The position numbers and the translations under genes are program-made. The notes beneath the pieces are model-generated. The model ran no database searches, had not been told where the DNA came from, and saw only the letters and a list, made by a program, of their open reading frames with translations. From positions 186,001 to 250,000 of the forward strand of contig NZ_JAIQZC010000001.1 in the NCBI RefSeq assembly GCF_020164535.1: 64,000 bases of DNA, given 5' to 3'. This stretch comes from Psychroflexus montanilacus (lineage in GTDB: Bacteria; Bacteroidota; Bacteroidia; Flavobacteriales; Flavobacteriaceae). Below are positions 1-10,484 of this stretch, one piece after another. Positions within the stretch are counted from its first letter, which is position 1. Each line of letters begins with the position of its first letter.

Positions 1-287
1 ATTTCATGCCTTGTTTTTACACTAGAAATAATTATTAAGCGCTTCACTCTCACAAACCTGCTCATTTCTTGCACAAGAACTCCCCCAAAGGAAACACCTA
101 TAAGCACGATAGGTTCATTTTTGTCTATACCTTCTACCATTCGCTTGGAGTAAGCTGATAGAGATTCATCTTTCTGTGGTATTTTCCAGGACAACCAATT
201 TATTTTGAATTGATCTACTGGTAAATTTATTCTTTCGAATATACTTGGATTAGCCGCCATTCCTGGCATCATATATACGTTAATCAC
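1..287 (-). CDS. Alpha/beta hydrolase, partial (runs off left edge)
   Basis: The N-terminal 95 residues of a minus-strand gene are present; the rest lies outside the window. The frame reads V-I-N-V-Y-M-M-P-G-M-A-A-N-P from a GTG at 287, with ATG codons at 272 and 269 as alternative starts. GTG is preferred because the beta strand before the MPGMAAN turn would otherwise be lost. Residues GVSFGG form the nucleophile elbow (G-x-S-x-G) of the alpha/beta hydrolase fold, so the catalytic serine is inside the visible part. The substrate cannot be inferred and the acid and histidine of the triad are not visible. The gene is divergent from the acetyltransferase-like gene at 427. Confidence 0.75.
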   Translation of the reverse strand, partial: MINVYMMPGMAANPSIFERINLPVDQFKINWLSWKIPQKDESLSAYSKRMVEGIDKNEPIVLIGVSFGGVLVQEMSRFVRVKRLIIISSVKTRHE

Positions 288-341
288 TGAAAATAATTTT
301 ACCTTAAACTAAATACAAAAGTAGGTTTTAAATTTATTGTT

Positions 342-349
342 TACCTTTG
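342..349 (+). promoter_or_regulatory. Bacteroidota -7 element (TACCTTTG)
   Basis: TACCTTTG matches the TAnnTTTG -7 consensus and lies 77 bases before the ATG at 427, in the divergent intergenic region. No clear -33 TTG is present at the usual spacing, so this rests on the -7 box alone. Confidence 0.35.
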
Positions 350-426
350 CAAATCAATAAATTAATTTACAAACCTCTAAGTTTTGTTAATTAATTTTAT
401 GTTTAAAAATTACAAATCTTTGAAAT

Positions 427-726
427 ATGGAAAAAGACTTTGAGGTTACTAAAAATGAGTTTCAAAGGCAATATGAGACCAAGATTGACGGCGAACTTCT
501 AGCTGTTGAATTTTCTGAACATGACAGAAAAATATTTCTTACCAAGCTCACTATGCCAGAACAATATAAAGACTCTGAAATTCAAAATCAATTTATTTCC
601 AAAATTCTGGATAGTTTTGAAGATACACGCTTTAAAGTAATGCCTACTTGTCCTGAGGTCGCAAAATTTTTCAGAAGAAACAGACTTAAGTATAAAGATT
701 TGCTTCCTGCTGGAATTAGTATATAA
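427..726 (+). CDS. GNAT-like N-acetyltransferase (YjdJ/COG2388 type)
   Basis: A 99-residue protein of the size of the short Gcn5-related acetyltransferases that consist of little more than the acetyl-CoA-binding core. The C-terminal motif P-T-C-P-E-V-A-K-F-F-R-R-N plus K-Y-K-D-L-L-P resembles the family's conserved CPYV...F...HPEY.DLL ending. No signal peptide or membrane segment is seen, so it should be cytoplasmic. The substrate is unknown. It sits alone between a divergent hydrolase and uvrA. Confidence 0.6.
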   Translation: MEKDFEVTKNEFQRQYETKIDGELLAVEFSEHDRKIFLTKLTMPEQYKDSEIQNQFISKILDSFEDTRFKVMPTCPEVAKFFRRNRLKYKDLLPAGISI

Positions 727-843
727 TACTTAAATTTTAAATATCATTCGTAGCATAAATTGTGCTCTCAACAATTGATAAGCAATTGGTATTATAGCAT
801 ATAATATCATTTTGTTTACTTAAATTCGCGCGTTGAAAATGCT

Positions 844-3678
844 ATGAAGAAAAAAGAAGAATTTATTGAAGTCCTTGGGGCTAGAGTTCATAATTTAAAA
901 GACATTGACGTAAATATTCCTAGAAACAAACTTGTGGTTATCACAGGTCTTTCAGGTTCTGGAAAATCGTCTCTTGCTTTTGATACAATTTACGCTGAAG
1001 GACAACGCAGATACATTGAAACCTTTTCTGCCTACGCCAGACAATTTTTAGGTGGTCTTGAACGTCCAGATGTAGACAAAATAGATGGCCTCTCCCCTGT
1101 GATTGCTATAGAACAAAAAACCACTTCCAAAAGTCCGAGAAGTACAGTAGGAACGATTACTGAAATTTACGATTTCCTTAGACTACTTTTTGCAAGGGTT
1201 GGAACGGCCTACAGTTATAAAACTGGTGAGAAAATGGTCAGTTTTACCGATGAACAAATCCAGGATAAAATTATAGAAGACTTCAAGGGTAAAAGAGTCA
1301 ATATTTTAGCTCCGGTAATTCGATCTAGAAAAGGACACTATAGAGAACTTTTTGAGCAAATTGCCAAACAGGGATTTCTGAAAGTTAGAATAGATGGCGA
1401 GGTAAGAGATATCGAAAAAGGTATGAAGGTGGATCGCTACAAAATCCACGACATAGAAGTTGTAGTAGATCGATTGAAAGTTGACGATGACATCAACACC
1501 AGTAAAAGACTTACTGAAAGTATAGCCACTGCTATGAAACAGGGCGATAATGTGATGATGATTTTGGAACACGACAAGAAGGAGCCCAAATTCTTCAGCA
1601 GAAACCTGATGTGTCCTACTACCGGCATCTCCTACCCCAACCCAGAACCAAATAATTTTTCATTCAATTCGCCTAAAGGAGCCTGCCCAAAATGCAATGG
1701 TCTTGGTGAAGTTTATGAGATCAACCTAGATCGAATTATTCCAGACCCTAGCCTCTCTATAAAAGGTGGTGGAATCGAGCCTCATGGCAAAGAGAAAAAA
1801 AACAACTGGGTTTTTAAACAGCTTCGAGCGATTGCAGAGCATTTTGATTTTGATTTAAAAGACCCAATTGAAGACATACCCAAAGAAGCTGTAGAAGTGA
1901 TTTTGCACGGCGGAAAAGCAAGTTTCAAAAAATATAGCGAGACTTCAAAGGTGAGTAAAACTTTCAGTTACAATTTTGAAGGGGTTGCAAAGTTTATTGA
2001 AGATACATTTCATCAAAAAGAATCCTCCGCAGCCTTAAAGCGCTGGGCCAAGAAGTATATGGACAAAAAGCCATGTGAAACTTGTGAAGGAAGTCGACTG
2101 AAAAAGGAATCGCTTTACTACAAGATTGATAAGAAAAACATGGCAGAAATCGTCGACATGGATGTTGATGAGCTGGTAGAATTTTTTAAAGATTTACTCC
2201 AAAGATTAAATTCAAGCGAACAAAAAATCGCTGAAGAAATCATTAAAGAAATAAAAACTCGACTTTCCTTTTTGGAAGACGTTGGGCTAAATTACCTGAA
2301 TTTAAATAGAGGTTCCAAAACACTTTCTGGGGGTGAAGCTCAGAGAATTCGTTTGGCTACTCAAATAGGTTCACAGCTAGTGGGTGTACTTTACATTTTG
2401 GATGAACCTAGTATTGGTTTGCACCAGAGAGACAATGAAAAATTAATCAATTCTTTGGTTGCTTTGCGTGATGTTGGAAACTCCATCATAGTGGTGGAAC
2501 ACGATAAGGATATGATAGAACGAGCAGATCATGTGATTGATATTGGTCCACATGCAGGCAAAAACGGAGGAAGAATCATAAGTGAAGGGAATCCTAAGAC
2601 GATTTTGAAACACGATACTCTCACGGCAGATTACCTTTCAGGAAAACGAGAAATCGAAGTTCCTAAAAAGCGAAGAAAAGGAAACGGTAAGCATTTGCAT
2701 TTATTAAATGCAACCGGAAATAATCTTAAGGATGTAACCATTAAGATTCCACTTGGCAAACTTATCGTCGTCACAGGTGTTTCAGGAAGTGGTAAATCGA
2801 CTTTAATTAATGATACCTTATATCCAGTCTTGAACAATCACTTTTTTAACGGAAAAATGGAAGCCCTTCCTCATAAAACAGTGAGAGGCCTCAAACATCT
2901 GGATAAAGTTATTGACATTAACCAATCTCCAATTGGGAGAACACCGCGCTCCAATCCTGCAACTTATACGGGAGTGTTTGGTGAGATACGCAGCTTATTT
3001 GCCAAAACTCCAGAAGCTCTTATCAGAGGTTATAAGCCTGGAAGGTTCAGCTTTAATGTAAAGGGCGGACGCTGCGAGACCTGCGGCGGTGCTGGAGTAA
3101 AAGTCATAGAAATGAACTTCCTACCAGATGTGTATGTGGAATGTGAGACCTGCATGGGCAAACGCTTCAACAGAGAAACATTAGAAATCCGTTATAAAGG
3201 CAAGTCAATAAGCGATGTGTTGCAAATGACAATAGATGAAGCCACATCTTTTTTTGAACCTATCCCAAAAATTCACAGAAAACTTAAAACCATCAAAGAT
3301 GTTGGTTTGGGTTACATCACCCTAGGACAACAAAGTACAACACTTTCTGGTGGCGAAGCTCAACGTATAAAACTGGCAACAGAACTTTCCAAAATCAGTA
3401 CAGGAAATACTTTTTATATTTTGGATGAACCTACAACAGGTCTTCATTTTGAAGACATTCGGGTTTTGATGGAAGTTCTTGAGAAATTGGTCGACAAAGG
3501 AAATACAGTCTTGGTGATTGAACATAACATGGATGTGATTAAACTTGCAGATTATATCTTTGACATCGGTTATGAAGGTGGAAAAAAAGGCGGAGAATTG
3601 GTAGCGAAAGGAACCCCTGAACAACTTGTTAAAAACACAAAAAGCTATACGGCTCAATTTTTAAAGAAAGAATTATAA
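844..3678 (+). CDS. uvrA: UvrABC system protein A (excinuclease ATPase)
   Basis: DNA-damage-recognition ATPase of nucleotide excision repair, 944 residues, the normal full length. It has two ABC modules: Walker [10 protein letters not shown] near residue 35 and GVSGSGKST near residue 645, each with a LSGGEAQR signature and an ILDEP Walker B. The UvrA insertion begins [13 protein letters not shown]. Zinc-binding pairs CPKCNG, CETCEG, CETCGG and CETCMG are visible, but the usual CPxCG before the first of these reads CPTTG, so one zinc site lacks a cysteine. The start is ATG; no ribosome-binding site is seen, as usual in this phylum. It is followed after 12 bases by the LOG-family gene. Confidence 0.97.
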   Translation: MKKKEEFIEVLGARVHNLKDIDVNIPRNKLVVITGLSGSGKSSLAFDTIYAEGQRRYIETFSAYARQFLGGLERPDVDKIDGLSPVIAIEQKTTSKSPRSTVGTITEIYDFLRLLFARVGTAYSYKTGEKMVSFTDEQIQDKIIEDFKGKRVNILAPVIRSRKGHYRELFEQIAKQGFLKVRIDGEVRDIEKGMKVDRYKIHDIEVVVDRLKVDDDINTSKRLTESIATAMKQGDNVMMILEHDKKEPKFFSRNLMCPTTGISYPNPEPNNFSFNSPKGACPKCNGLGEVYEINLDRIIPDPSLSIKGGGIEPHGKEKKNNWVFKQLRAIAEHFDFDLKDPIEDIPKEAVEVILHGGKASFKKYSETSKVSKTFSYNFEGVAKFIEDTFHQKESSAALKRWAKKYMDKKPCETCEGSRLKKESLYYKIDKKNMAEIVDMDVDELVEFFKDLLQRLNSSEQKIAEEIIKEIKTRLSFLEDVGLNYLNLNRGSKTLSGGEAQRIRLATQIGSQLVGVLYILDEPSIGLHQRDNEKLINSLVALRDVGNSIIVVEHDKDMIERADHVIDIGPHAGKNGGRIISEGNPKTILKHDTLTADYLSGKREIEVPKKRRKGNGKHLHLLNATGNNLKDVTIKIPLGKLIVVTGVSGSGKSTLINDTLYPVLNNHFFNGKMEALPHKTVRGLKHLDKVIDINQSPIGRTPRSNPATYTGVFGEIRSLFAKTPEALIRGYKPGRFSFNVKGGRCETCGGAGVKVIEMNFLPDVYVECETCMGKRFNRETLEIRYKGKSISDVLQMTIDEATSFFEPIPKIHRKLKTIKDVGLGYITLGQQSTTLSGGEAQRIKLATELSKISTGNTFYILDEPTTGLHFEDIRVLMEVLEKLVDKGNTVLVIEHNMDVIKLADYIFDIGYEGGKKGGELVAKGTPEQLVKNTKSYTAQFLKKEL

Positions 3679-3690
3679 AATAACTAAGAT

Positions 3691-4377
3691 ATGGTTGATA
3701 AACATCCTAAAAACTGGAACGAAATTAAAACAAACGATAGTTGGGCACTTTTCAAAATCATGAGCGAATTTGTGTATGGGTATGAACGCCTAAGCGAAAT
3801 TGGACCTTGTGTTTCTATTTTTGGTTCTGCCCGAACAAAGCCTGGGGAAAAATACTATGAACTCGCTGTAAAAGTAGCCAATAAAATTGTGGATCAAGGT
3901 TATGGTATCATCACTGGTGGTGGTCCTGGTATCATGGAAGCTGGAAATAAGGGCGCTAATCTTGGTGGCGGAACTTCTGTTGGTCTCAATATCGATTTAC
4001 CATTTGAACAGCATGACAATCCATATATAGATTCTAATAAAAGTCTGGATTTTGATTACTTTTTTGTAAGAAAAGTAATGTTTGTTAAGTATTCACAGGG
4101 CTTTGTGGTAATGCCTGGTGGTTTTGGGACTTTAGATGAACTTTTTGAAGCTATAACTCTAATACAAACCGGAAAAATTGATAAATTTCCCATTATTCTT
4201 GTAGGGACTGACTTCTGGGGTGGTTTAATGGATTGGATTAAATCAACTTTAGCAGAAAAGCTTAGAACAGTAAGCATGGAAGATCTTGATTTAATTCATC
4301 TTGTTGACAACGAAAATGAAGTCATTGAAATTTTAGACGATTTCTACAATCAATTTGACTTGAGTCCAAACTTCTAA
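3691..4377 (+). CDS. LOG family protein (TIGR00730 Rossmann fold)
   Basis: A 228-residue protein with the two signatures of the lysine-decarboxylase-like/LOG family: GGGPGIMEAGNKGA around residue 75 (the PGGxGTxxE-family nucleotide site) and PGGFGTLDE around residue 147. Members studied biochemically hydrolyse AMP or cytokinin nucleotides to the free base, so a nucleotide phosphoribohydrolase activity is the likely role; this is inferred from the family. It is 12 bases after uvrA and 3 bases before the nuclease gene, so probably co-transcribed with both. Confidence 0.88.
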   Translation: MVDKHPKNWNEIKTNDSWALFKIMSEFVYGYERLSEIGPCVSIFGSARTKPGEKYYELAVKVANKIVDQGYGIITGGGPGIMEAGNKGANLGGGTSVGLNIDLPFEQHDNPYIDSNKSLDFDYFFVRKVMFVKYSQGFVVMPGGFGTLDELFEAITLIQTGKIDKFPIILVGTDFWGGLMDWIKSTLAEKLRTVSMEDLDLIHLVDNENEVIEILDDFYNQFDLSPNF

Positions 4378-4380
4378 ACG

Positions 4381-5610
4381 ATGGCTAGACTCGCGGGGCT
4401 GTTTTTAATTTTACTATATTCTCAATTTTGTTTTGGCCAGACGGAAGTCAAGACGATGTTTTATAATTTACTAAATTTTTCTAGCGCACCACCGACAAAT
4501 AGATTGGAAATTTTGAATTCAATTTTAAGTACTTACGAGCCAGACTTGTTCATGGTTTGTGAAGTAGAATCACAACGAGACGCACAGGATATTTTGAATG
4601 AATCTTTTCATTACACCTCTGCGAACATAGCTCAATCTCCTTTTTTATTTAATTCATCCGGGGCCTCTTTAATTCATCAATTAGTATATTATGATAGCGA
4701 CAAGTTCAAACTGAATTATACCAACCAAATAGAGACCAATGTGAGAAGCATAAACCATTATAGCTTTGAATTGAATACGGATTCGAAGCAACCATTTGAA
4801 GTTTTTGTAGCTCATTTCAAGGCTTCCAGAGGAGAATCTAATGTAGCTGAACGTGCTTTTGAAGCCCAGCAATTCATTAATTATATTCAAACTTTTCCTT
4901 CAGATTCCAATATTCTATTAGCCGGAGATTTTAATATGTATTCTGCATCCGAACCTGGCTACCAAACCTTATTGAATGGAACTTCAAATTTGACAATGAT
5001 AGATCCTATTAACGAAGAAGGAGACTGGAATAACAATTCAAGTTTTGCTGGCATCCACACTCAAAGTACTCGCACGAGTACTGCAGAATTTGATGGATTT
5101 GGAGCTGGAGGAGGCCTGGATGACAGGTTTGATATCATGTTAATTTCAGACGCTTTAAATTCAAACGGAAATAGCATTTCATATATTCAGGATACTTATA
5201 AAGCTTTAGGAAATAATGCCAACTGTTTCAATAACAATATTAACAGTATAGATTGTGATGGAGCCTACGGTCAAGAATTGAGAGAACAGCTATATCTTAT
5301 GAGCGATCACCTTCCTGTGGTCATGGATCTGGCTATAAATGAGGATTTTTTATCAACAACTGAATTTGATTCTTCAACTAATGTCTTGCTTATAAATGGA
5401 AATGTCGTTTCAGAAAGATTAGATTTGAGGTTTTCTCCACAAATGAATTTAAAAAAAGCCAAGATTTATAATATGTTAGGACAAGAAATAACATCCTTTG
5501 ACGTTACAAGTTTAGAAATTTCACTGGATGTTTCCTCTTATTCTAATGGATTGTATTTCTTAAAATTAGAAAAAATATCGAACGTTGAAAAATTTTACGT
5601 GAACCATTGA
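4381..5610 (+). CDS. Secreted endonuclease/exonuclease/phosphatase family protein with T9SS type A sorting domain
   Basis: A 409-residue protein with an N-terminal signal peptide (hydrophobic LAGLFLILLYSQFCFGQ), then an EEP-fold nuclease or phosphatase domain. Visible catalytic motifs are YNLLNF near residue 28, E at CEVES, GDFN (LLAGDFNMYS) near residue 182 and SDHLPV near residue 307. The last 80 residues form a type A T9SS sorting domain (KAKIYNMLGQEI...LDVSSYSNGLYFLKL...KFYVNH). It is therefore predicted to cross the outer membrane by T9SS and act outside the cell on DNA, RNA or a phosphoester. Its stop overlaps the TTG start of the next gene. Confidence 0.85.
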   Translation: MARLAGLFLILLYSQFCFGQTEVKTMFYNLLNFSSAPPTNRLEILNSILSTYEPDLFMVCEVESQRDAQDILNESFHYTSANIAQSPFLFNSSGASLIHQLVYYDSDKFKLNYTNQIETNVRSINHYSFELNTDSKQPFEVFVAHFKASRGESNVAERAFEAQQFINYIQTFPSDSNILLAGDFNMYSASEPGYQTLLNGTSNLTMIDPINEEGDWNNNSSFAGIHTQSTRTSTAEFDGFGAGGGLDDRFDIMLISDALNSNGNSISYIQDTYKALGNNANCFNNNINSIDCDGAYGQELREQLYLMSDHLPVVMDLAINEDFLSTTEFDSSTNVLLINGNVVSERLDLRFSPQMNLKKAKIYNMLGQEITSFDVTSLEISLDVSSYSNGLYFLKLEKISNVEKFYVNH

Positions 5611-8414
5611 GAAAAAAACTACTGTGTTTAGCCTTTGTTTTTATTTGTGTTTCGGGGGTAACTCAAAACCAGATATCTGCTGATATTCTTACATCTGAAG
5701 ACCTCAAGACACTCACCATCTCTCAAACTATCACGTTTTCAAATACTGGTGAGAAGGACCTAAAAACGATTTATCTTTACGACTGGCTTAATGCGTTTTC
5801 TGATAAGGAGAGTCCTTTGGCTAAAAGATATGCTCAGGAATATGTGAGAAGATTTCACTTTGCCCCAAGTTATGAAAGAGGAGGAACAACTATCAATTCC
5901 TTGTCAATTAAGTCGGCTGATTCCAACTGGAAACGTGTTGATGGCCAGCCTGATATTATTGAAATAAGCTTACAAACACCTTTGAAACCTGGTCAAAAAA
6001 TTGATATTGTTTTAAACTATTCTGTCATCGTTCCCGATCATAAATTTACTGGTTTTGGATGGAATCAAAATGAATTGAACTTAAAACACTGGTTGATTTC
6101 CCCTGCTATTTATGAAAAGGATTGGGTACTTTATAGTCACAAAGATTTAAATGATTATCCCTTACAAAAACTGAATTATAACCTGAGTTTAGAGTTTCCT
6201 AATACTTATGTCGTCAAGTCCAGTTTTAATCAAAAGAAAATCGAAAGTCAACTTACTGGATTTCAAAAAATCGAACTAAAGGGAGAAAACTTTGTAGGTT
6301 CGAGTTTGTTTATAAAGCGAGTTGATAATTTTGAAAGCGTACAAACCGATCATGTTAAGATACTTACCAACCTGAAGGACAGTGAACTCCGACCAGAAAT
6401 TGAAGCACTCATTCTTGATAGAATCGTCTATTATCTCGAAGAGAAGTTTGGAAAATTCAGTTTTGATACCATGATGATTACCGAAGAAGACTATAACAGA
6501 TCTCCTGTTTATGGGCTTAATCAATTACCAAGTTTTATAAGGCCATTCCCGGATGGATTTCAATACGATATAAAAGTTCTTAAAACTATCACAGACCAGT
6601 ACCTAAGACGCTCCCTACTTACAAACACAAGAGAAAATCAATGGTTTCTCGATGCGATCATGGTCAAAGTAATGATGGATTATGTGGAAACTTATTATCC
6701 GGATGTAAAACTTCTTGGATCTTTTTCAAAAGTTGTAGGTGTAAGGTGGTTTCACGCCTCAGACTTGATGTTCAATGACAGATACAAATTTATCCATGAA
6801 ACGACTATTAGACAAAATCTTGGACAGCCTGTAGATTTTCCACAGGACAGCCTTCTCAAGTTTAATCAAAAATTGTCAAATCCCTATAAAGGTGGACTTG
6901 GCTTTAGGTATCTAGAAGACTATCTCGGCAAAGAGATTGTAGATAAAAGCTTGAATATTTACTTTAAAGATAATAATTTAAAATACTCAAAACCAAGTGA
7001 TTATTTTGAAATATTATCTTTACTTACCGACAAAGATATAAGTTGGTTTTATTTAAATTACCTGGGGAGTTCAAAAGACATTGACTTCAAAATAAAAGGT
7101 GTTACAAAGGTAGAGGATTCTTTAGAAGTGAGAATTTTGAACAAGACTAAAAATGCAATGCCAGTCGCTGTTTATCAACTTAAGGATAAAAAAGTCATTT
7201 CCAAAGAATGGGTGGATGCTTTTAGAAAAGACACTGTTATTTATATTCAAAATTTGAATAGCGATCAGGTTGCTGTAAATTATGAAGAAGTTATTCCAGA
7301 ACTGAACCCCCGTAATAATTTCAAAAGCAGAGGAAAACTGCTAAATAAACCATTTCAGTTCAGGCTATTAGAGGACATCGATGACCCTAAATACAATCAA
7401 TTGTTCATTACTCCGGAGTTTACTTATAATCTGTATGATGGACTTGCTTTAGGTCCAAAACTATACAATACATCATTGCTTCCAAAGCAGCTAAGCTTCA
7501 AAATCAACCCTAAATATGGTCTTGCCAGCAATGCAGTAGTTGGTGGAGCTTCCATAGATTACACTCAATTTTTAAAAGGTGAAGACCTTTTTAAAGTGAG
7601 ATATGGATTGACAGGATCTCGTTTCTCTTACGATCAGGATTTATTTTACAATCGCTATTCTGGTTATATCAATATGACCTACAGACCTCAGGACTTGAGA
7701 GATAATGCAAGACATAATTTGACTGTAAGATCTGTCAACGTGGATCAGGAAGAGAATGAATTCGTAGAAACAGATGAACCTAATTATAATATTTTCAATA
7801 TAAGATATAATTTCACTGATAAAAATTTGGACCGCTTCTTTACTACATCCATCGATTATCAGATTGCTCAAAAATTTAGCAAAATTTCTTCTACCTTCAG
7901 TTTCAGAAAACTTTTCAACAACAACCGACAAATCAATTTAAGATTTTATGGTGGTGTGTTTCTTTACAACGATACACAAGATTCTGATTTTTTTAGTTTT
8001 GCTTTGGACCGACCTACAGATTATTTGTTTGACTACAATTATTACGGAAGAAGTGAAGAAAGCGGACTTTTCAGTCAGCAATTTATCATGGCTGAAGGTG
8101 GGTTCAAATCTCAATTTGACCAAAGATTTGCAGACGATTGGATTGTTTCTACAAATGTGAGTACAACCATATGGAATTGGATTTTTGCCTATGGTGATGC
8201 AGGGTTTTTTAAAAATAGCCTAAACAATCCTCAATTTGTTTACGATTCTGGAATTCGCCTGAGCTTCGTAGAAGATTATTTTGAACTTTATCTTCCTGTT
8301 TATTCCAGCAATGGATGGGAAATGGGAGAAGATAACTACGATCAGCGCATTCGTTTCATCGTTTCTCTGGACCTCTCGACTATTTTTAAATTATTTACTA
8401 GAAAGTGGTATTAA
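5607..8414 (+). CDS. M1-peptidase-like N-terminus fused to outer-membrane beta-barrel; catalytic motif absent
   Basis: A 935-residue protein beginning at TTG, whose bases overlap the TGA of the previous gene. Residues 2-20 form a signal peptide. The first ~500 residues have the layout of M1 aminopeptidase-like proteins (ISQTITFSNTGEKDLKTIYLYDW, later WFLDAIMVKVMMDYV), but no HExxH zinc motif is present, so peptidase activity is unlikely. From about residue 600 there are alternating aromatic beta strands, ending with FKLFTRKWY. A terminal aromatic residue is typical of barrels inserted by BamA. It is probably an outer-membrane protein of unknown role. Confidence 0.6.
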   Translation: MRKKLLCLAFVFICVSGVTQNQISADILTSEDLKTLTISQTITFSNTGEKDLKTIYLYDWLNAFSDKESPLAKRYAQEYVRRFHFAPSYERGGTTINSLSIKSADSNWKRVDGQPDIIEISLQTPLKPGQKIDIVLNYSVIVPDHKFTGFGWNQNELNLKHWLISPAIYEKDWVLYSHKDLNDYPLQKLNYNLSLEFPNTYVVKSSFNQKKIESQLTGFQKIELKGENFVGSSLFIKRVDNFESVQTDHVKILTNLKDSELRPEIEALILDRIVYYLEEKFGKFSFDTMMITEEDYNRSPVYGLNQLPSFIRPFPDGFQYDIKVLKTITDQYLRRSLLTNTRENQWFLDAIMVKVMMDYVETYYPDVKLLGSFSKVVGVRWFHASDLMFNDRYKFIHETTIRQNLGQPVDFPQDSLLKFNQKLSNPYKGGLGFRYLEDYLGKEIVDKSLNIYFKDNNLKYSKPSDYFEILSLLTDKDISWFYLNYLGSSKDIDFKIKGVTKVEDSLEVRILNKTKNAMPVAVYQLKDKKVISKEWVDAFRKDTVIYIQNLNSDQVAVNYEEVIPELNPRNNFKSRGKLLNKPFQFRLLEDIDDPKYNQLFITPEFTYNLYDGLALGPKLYNTSLLPKQLSFKINPKYGLASNAVVGGASIDYTQFLKGEDLFKVRYGLTGSRFSYDQDLFYNRYSGYINMTYRPQDLRDNARHNLTVRSVNVDQEENEFVETDEPNYNIFNIRYNFTDKNLDRFFTTSIDYQIAQKFSKISSTFSFRKLFNNNRQINLRFYGGVFLYNDTQDSDFFSFALDRPTDYLFDYNYYGRSEESGLFSQQFIMAEGGFKSQFDQRFADDWIVSTNVSTTIWNWIFAYGDAGFFKNSLNNPQFVYDSGIRLSFVEDYFELYLPVYSSNGWEMGEDNYDQRIRFIVSLDLSTIFKLFTRKWY

Positions 8415-8419
8415 ATACG

Positions 8420-8450
8420 AAAGCCAAACTCATATTAAATTTGGCTTTTG
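8420..8450. terminator. Terminator hairpin between convergent genes
   Basis: Arms AAAGCCAAA (8420-8428) and TTTGGCTTT (8440-8448) form a perfect 9-bp stem with an 11-base loop, followed by a short T run. It lies between the plus-strand gene ending at 8414 and folE ending at 8478, and could serve both strands. Confidence 0.65.
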
Positions 8451-8477
8451 TGATAACCTTGTAATTTCAACTTAGTT

Positions 8478-9062
8478 TTACCCAATAAGTTTTAGAAACT
8501 CATTTCGTGTCTCCTGCTTTTTGAATTCACCTCTAAAACCTGAAGTGGTTGTCGCTGAATTTTGTTTTTGAACTCCTCTCATCATCATACACATATGTTG
8601 AGCTTCGATAACTATGGCTACACCTTTTGGTTGTAAAGTATCATTGATACACTCAAGTATATCATGCGTTAGGCGTTCCTGTACCTGAAGACGTCTAGCG
8701 AAAACATCTACAATTCTTGGTATTTTACTTAACCCTACAATTTTACCATTGGGAATGTAAGCAATATGAACTTTTCCAAAGAAAGGAAGCATATGATGTT
8801 CGCAAAGAGAATATAATTCAATATCCTTTATCAGAACCATATCATCATAATCTTCTTCAAACATAGCTCCAAGAAGAATTTTTTGTGGATCCATATCGTA
8901 GCCCTGAGTTAAAAATTGCATTGCTTTTGCAGCTCTTTCTGGTGTTTTTAAAATTCCATTTCTAGAAGGATCTTCTCCAATGTTTTCTAGAATTGATGAA
9001 TAATTAGTCTTTATTTCATCAACGTAAGGTTGAGTGTATTCTTCGTAGGTTTTGTAAGACAT
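8478..9062 (-). CDS. folE: GTP cyclohydrolase I
   Basis: Cytosolic enzyme that converts GTP to dihydroneopterin triphosphate, the first step of tetrahydrofolate synthesis. Length 194 is typical. The zinc and active-site segment [20 protein letters not shown] contains the Cys and His ligands; [25 protein letters not shown] and [10 protein letters not shown] supply further conserved residues. The gene ends convergently to the M1-like gene. It starts 3 bases after msrA ends, so msrA and folE are probably transcribed together. Confidence 0.97.
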   Translation of the reverse strand: MSYKTYEEYTQPYVDEIKTNYSSILENIGEDPSRNGILKTPERAAKAMQFLTQGYDMDPQKILLGAMFEEDYDDMVLIKDIELYSLCEHHMLPFFGKVHIAYIPNGKIVGLSKIPRIVDVFARRLQVQERLTHDILECINDTLQPKGVAIVIEAQHMCMMMRGVQKQNSATTTSGFRGEFKKQETRNEFLKLIG

Positions 9063-9065
9063 GTG

Positions 9066-9611
9066 TTAAGATTTAAGTTGATGACTAAACTTTTTTCTAA
9101 GCGTAGCCAGTTTAGGCTCAATGACCAATTGACAATATCTATTTTCTGTGAAATTGTTATAAAAATTCTGATGTTCTTCTTCGGCTGTATAGAACATTGA
9201 AGCCTCTGAAAGCTTTGTGACTATCTCATCCTGAAATATTTGATCAGATTCCAATTCTGATATTACAGATTCTGCTAAGGATTTTTGATTGGCATCGTGA
9301 TAGAAAATTTCACTTCGGTATTGTTCACCCACATCATAACCCTGACGATTTAGCGTTGTAGGATCATGTGTAGAAAAGAAGACATAAAGCAAAGTTTTAT
9401 AATCCACTACAGCAGGATCATAAGTAAGCTGAATTGCTTCAGCATGTCCAGTTCTTCCCATCACGACTTCTCTATATGGAGGATTCTTTATTTTTCCACC
9501 AGTAAAACCAGATTTCACCTCTATTACACCTTCAAGTCTTTGAAATACGGCTTCCGTACACCAAAAACATCCATTTGCAAAAGTGGCTAGTTCTAAAGTT
9601 TGATCTGACAT
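9066..9611 (-). CDS. msrA: Peptide-methionine (S)-S-oxide reductase MsrA
   Basis: Repairs the S epimer of methionine sulfoxide in proteins. Length 181 is normal for a single-domain MsrA. The catalytic motif GCFWC is at residues 14-18 (ATFANGCFWCTEAVF), followed by the family segments YREVVMGRTGHAEAIQLTYDP and AEEEHQNFY. No signal peptide is seen, so it should be cytoplasmic. Because the gene is on the minus strand it is the upstream member of the msrA-folE pair. The 213 bases to the next gene hold no reading frame or clear promoter that I can support. Confidence 0.95.
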   Translation of the reverse strand: MSDQTLELATFANGCFWCTEAVFQRLEGVIEVKSGFTGGKIKNPPYREVVMGRTGHAEAIQLTYDPAVVDYKTLLYVFFSTHDPTTLNRQGYDVGEQYRSEIFYHDANQKSLAESVISELESDQIFQDEIVTKLSEASMFYTAEEEHQNFYNNFTENRYCQLVIEPKLATLRKKFSHQLKS

Positions 9612-9824
9612 AAATTAGATTTTGTTGAACAAATCTACGCATATATTAAACATTATTTTTTCATTTAAGGAAATATTAGTAGGTGATGATTTTTTCAGAT
9701 TAAGACATTTGATTCATATGTTGATACTCATTTCATAACGAGTTAATTATGCAAAGACTCTTAAATCCATAGTATTTTTTTTAATTCAGATTTTATTCTG
9801 ACTTTTGAACTTCAAATTTGATTC

Positions 9825-10484
9825 ATGATAAAAGCCAGGAATATCAGCAAACATTATGGAGAGCTGAAAGTATTAGACAATATTAGTTTAGATATTCAAC
9901 AAAAGGAGATTATTTCAATTGTTGGACCTTCTGGAGTTGGAAAAACAACCCTGCTCCAAATTCTTGGCACATTAGAACAGCCAGACAAAGCTAAGAACCC
10001 TATCATCGAAATCAACGGGCAACAAATAAATGGTTTAAAGAAAAAAGCCTTGGCAAGATTTAGAAATGAGAATGTTGGATTCATATTTCAATTTCATCAA
10101 TTATTACCAGAATTTTCAGCAATTGAAAACATTTGTATCCCCGCTTTTATAAATAAAACTTCAAGACAAAAAGCAGAAAAACGGGCAAAAGAATTGTTGG
10201 GTTATTTGGACCTAAAGCATAGAGCGGATCATAAACCTAATGAACTTAGTGGTGGTGAGCAACAGAGAGTTGCTGTAGCCAGAGCACTCATCAACCAGCC
10301 AAAGGCTATCTTTGCAGACGAGCCCTCTGGAAACTTAGATTCTGCTTCTGCTGACAGATTGCATAAGTTGTTTTTAAGATTGCGTGATGAATTTGATCAA
10401 ACCTTTGTCATTGTGACTCATAACGAAGAATTGGCCGATATGGCGGATAGAAAATTGGAAATGAAAGATGGCAAATTTGTCTAA
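9825..10484 (+). CDS. ABC transporter ATP-binding protein (LolD-like)
   Basis: A 219-residue ABC ATPase with Walker A GPSGVGKTT near residue 36, Q-loop FIFQFHQLLPEF, signature LSGGEQQRVAVARAL, Walker B AIFADEPSG and the H-loop VIVTHNEEL. The FQFHQLLPEFSAIENI segment and the short length are those of the LolD/MacB group, which extracts lipoproteins or drives transenvelope transport with a FtsX-type permease. No permease gene is adjacent, so the partner must be encoded elsewhere. The last 17 bases overlap the next gene. Confidence 0.88.
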   Translation: MIKARNISKHYGELKVLDNISLDIQQKEIISIVGPSGVGKTTLLQILGTLEQPDKAKNPIIEINGQQINGLKKKALARFRNENVGFIFQFHQLLPEFSAIENICIPAFINKTSRQKAEKRAKELLGYLDLKHRADHKPNELSGGEQQRVAVARALINQPKAIFADEPSGNLDSASADRLHKLFLRLRDEFDQTFVIVTHNEELADMADRKLEMKDGKFV

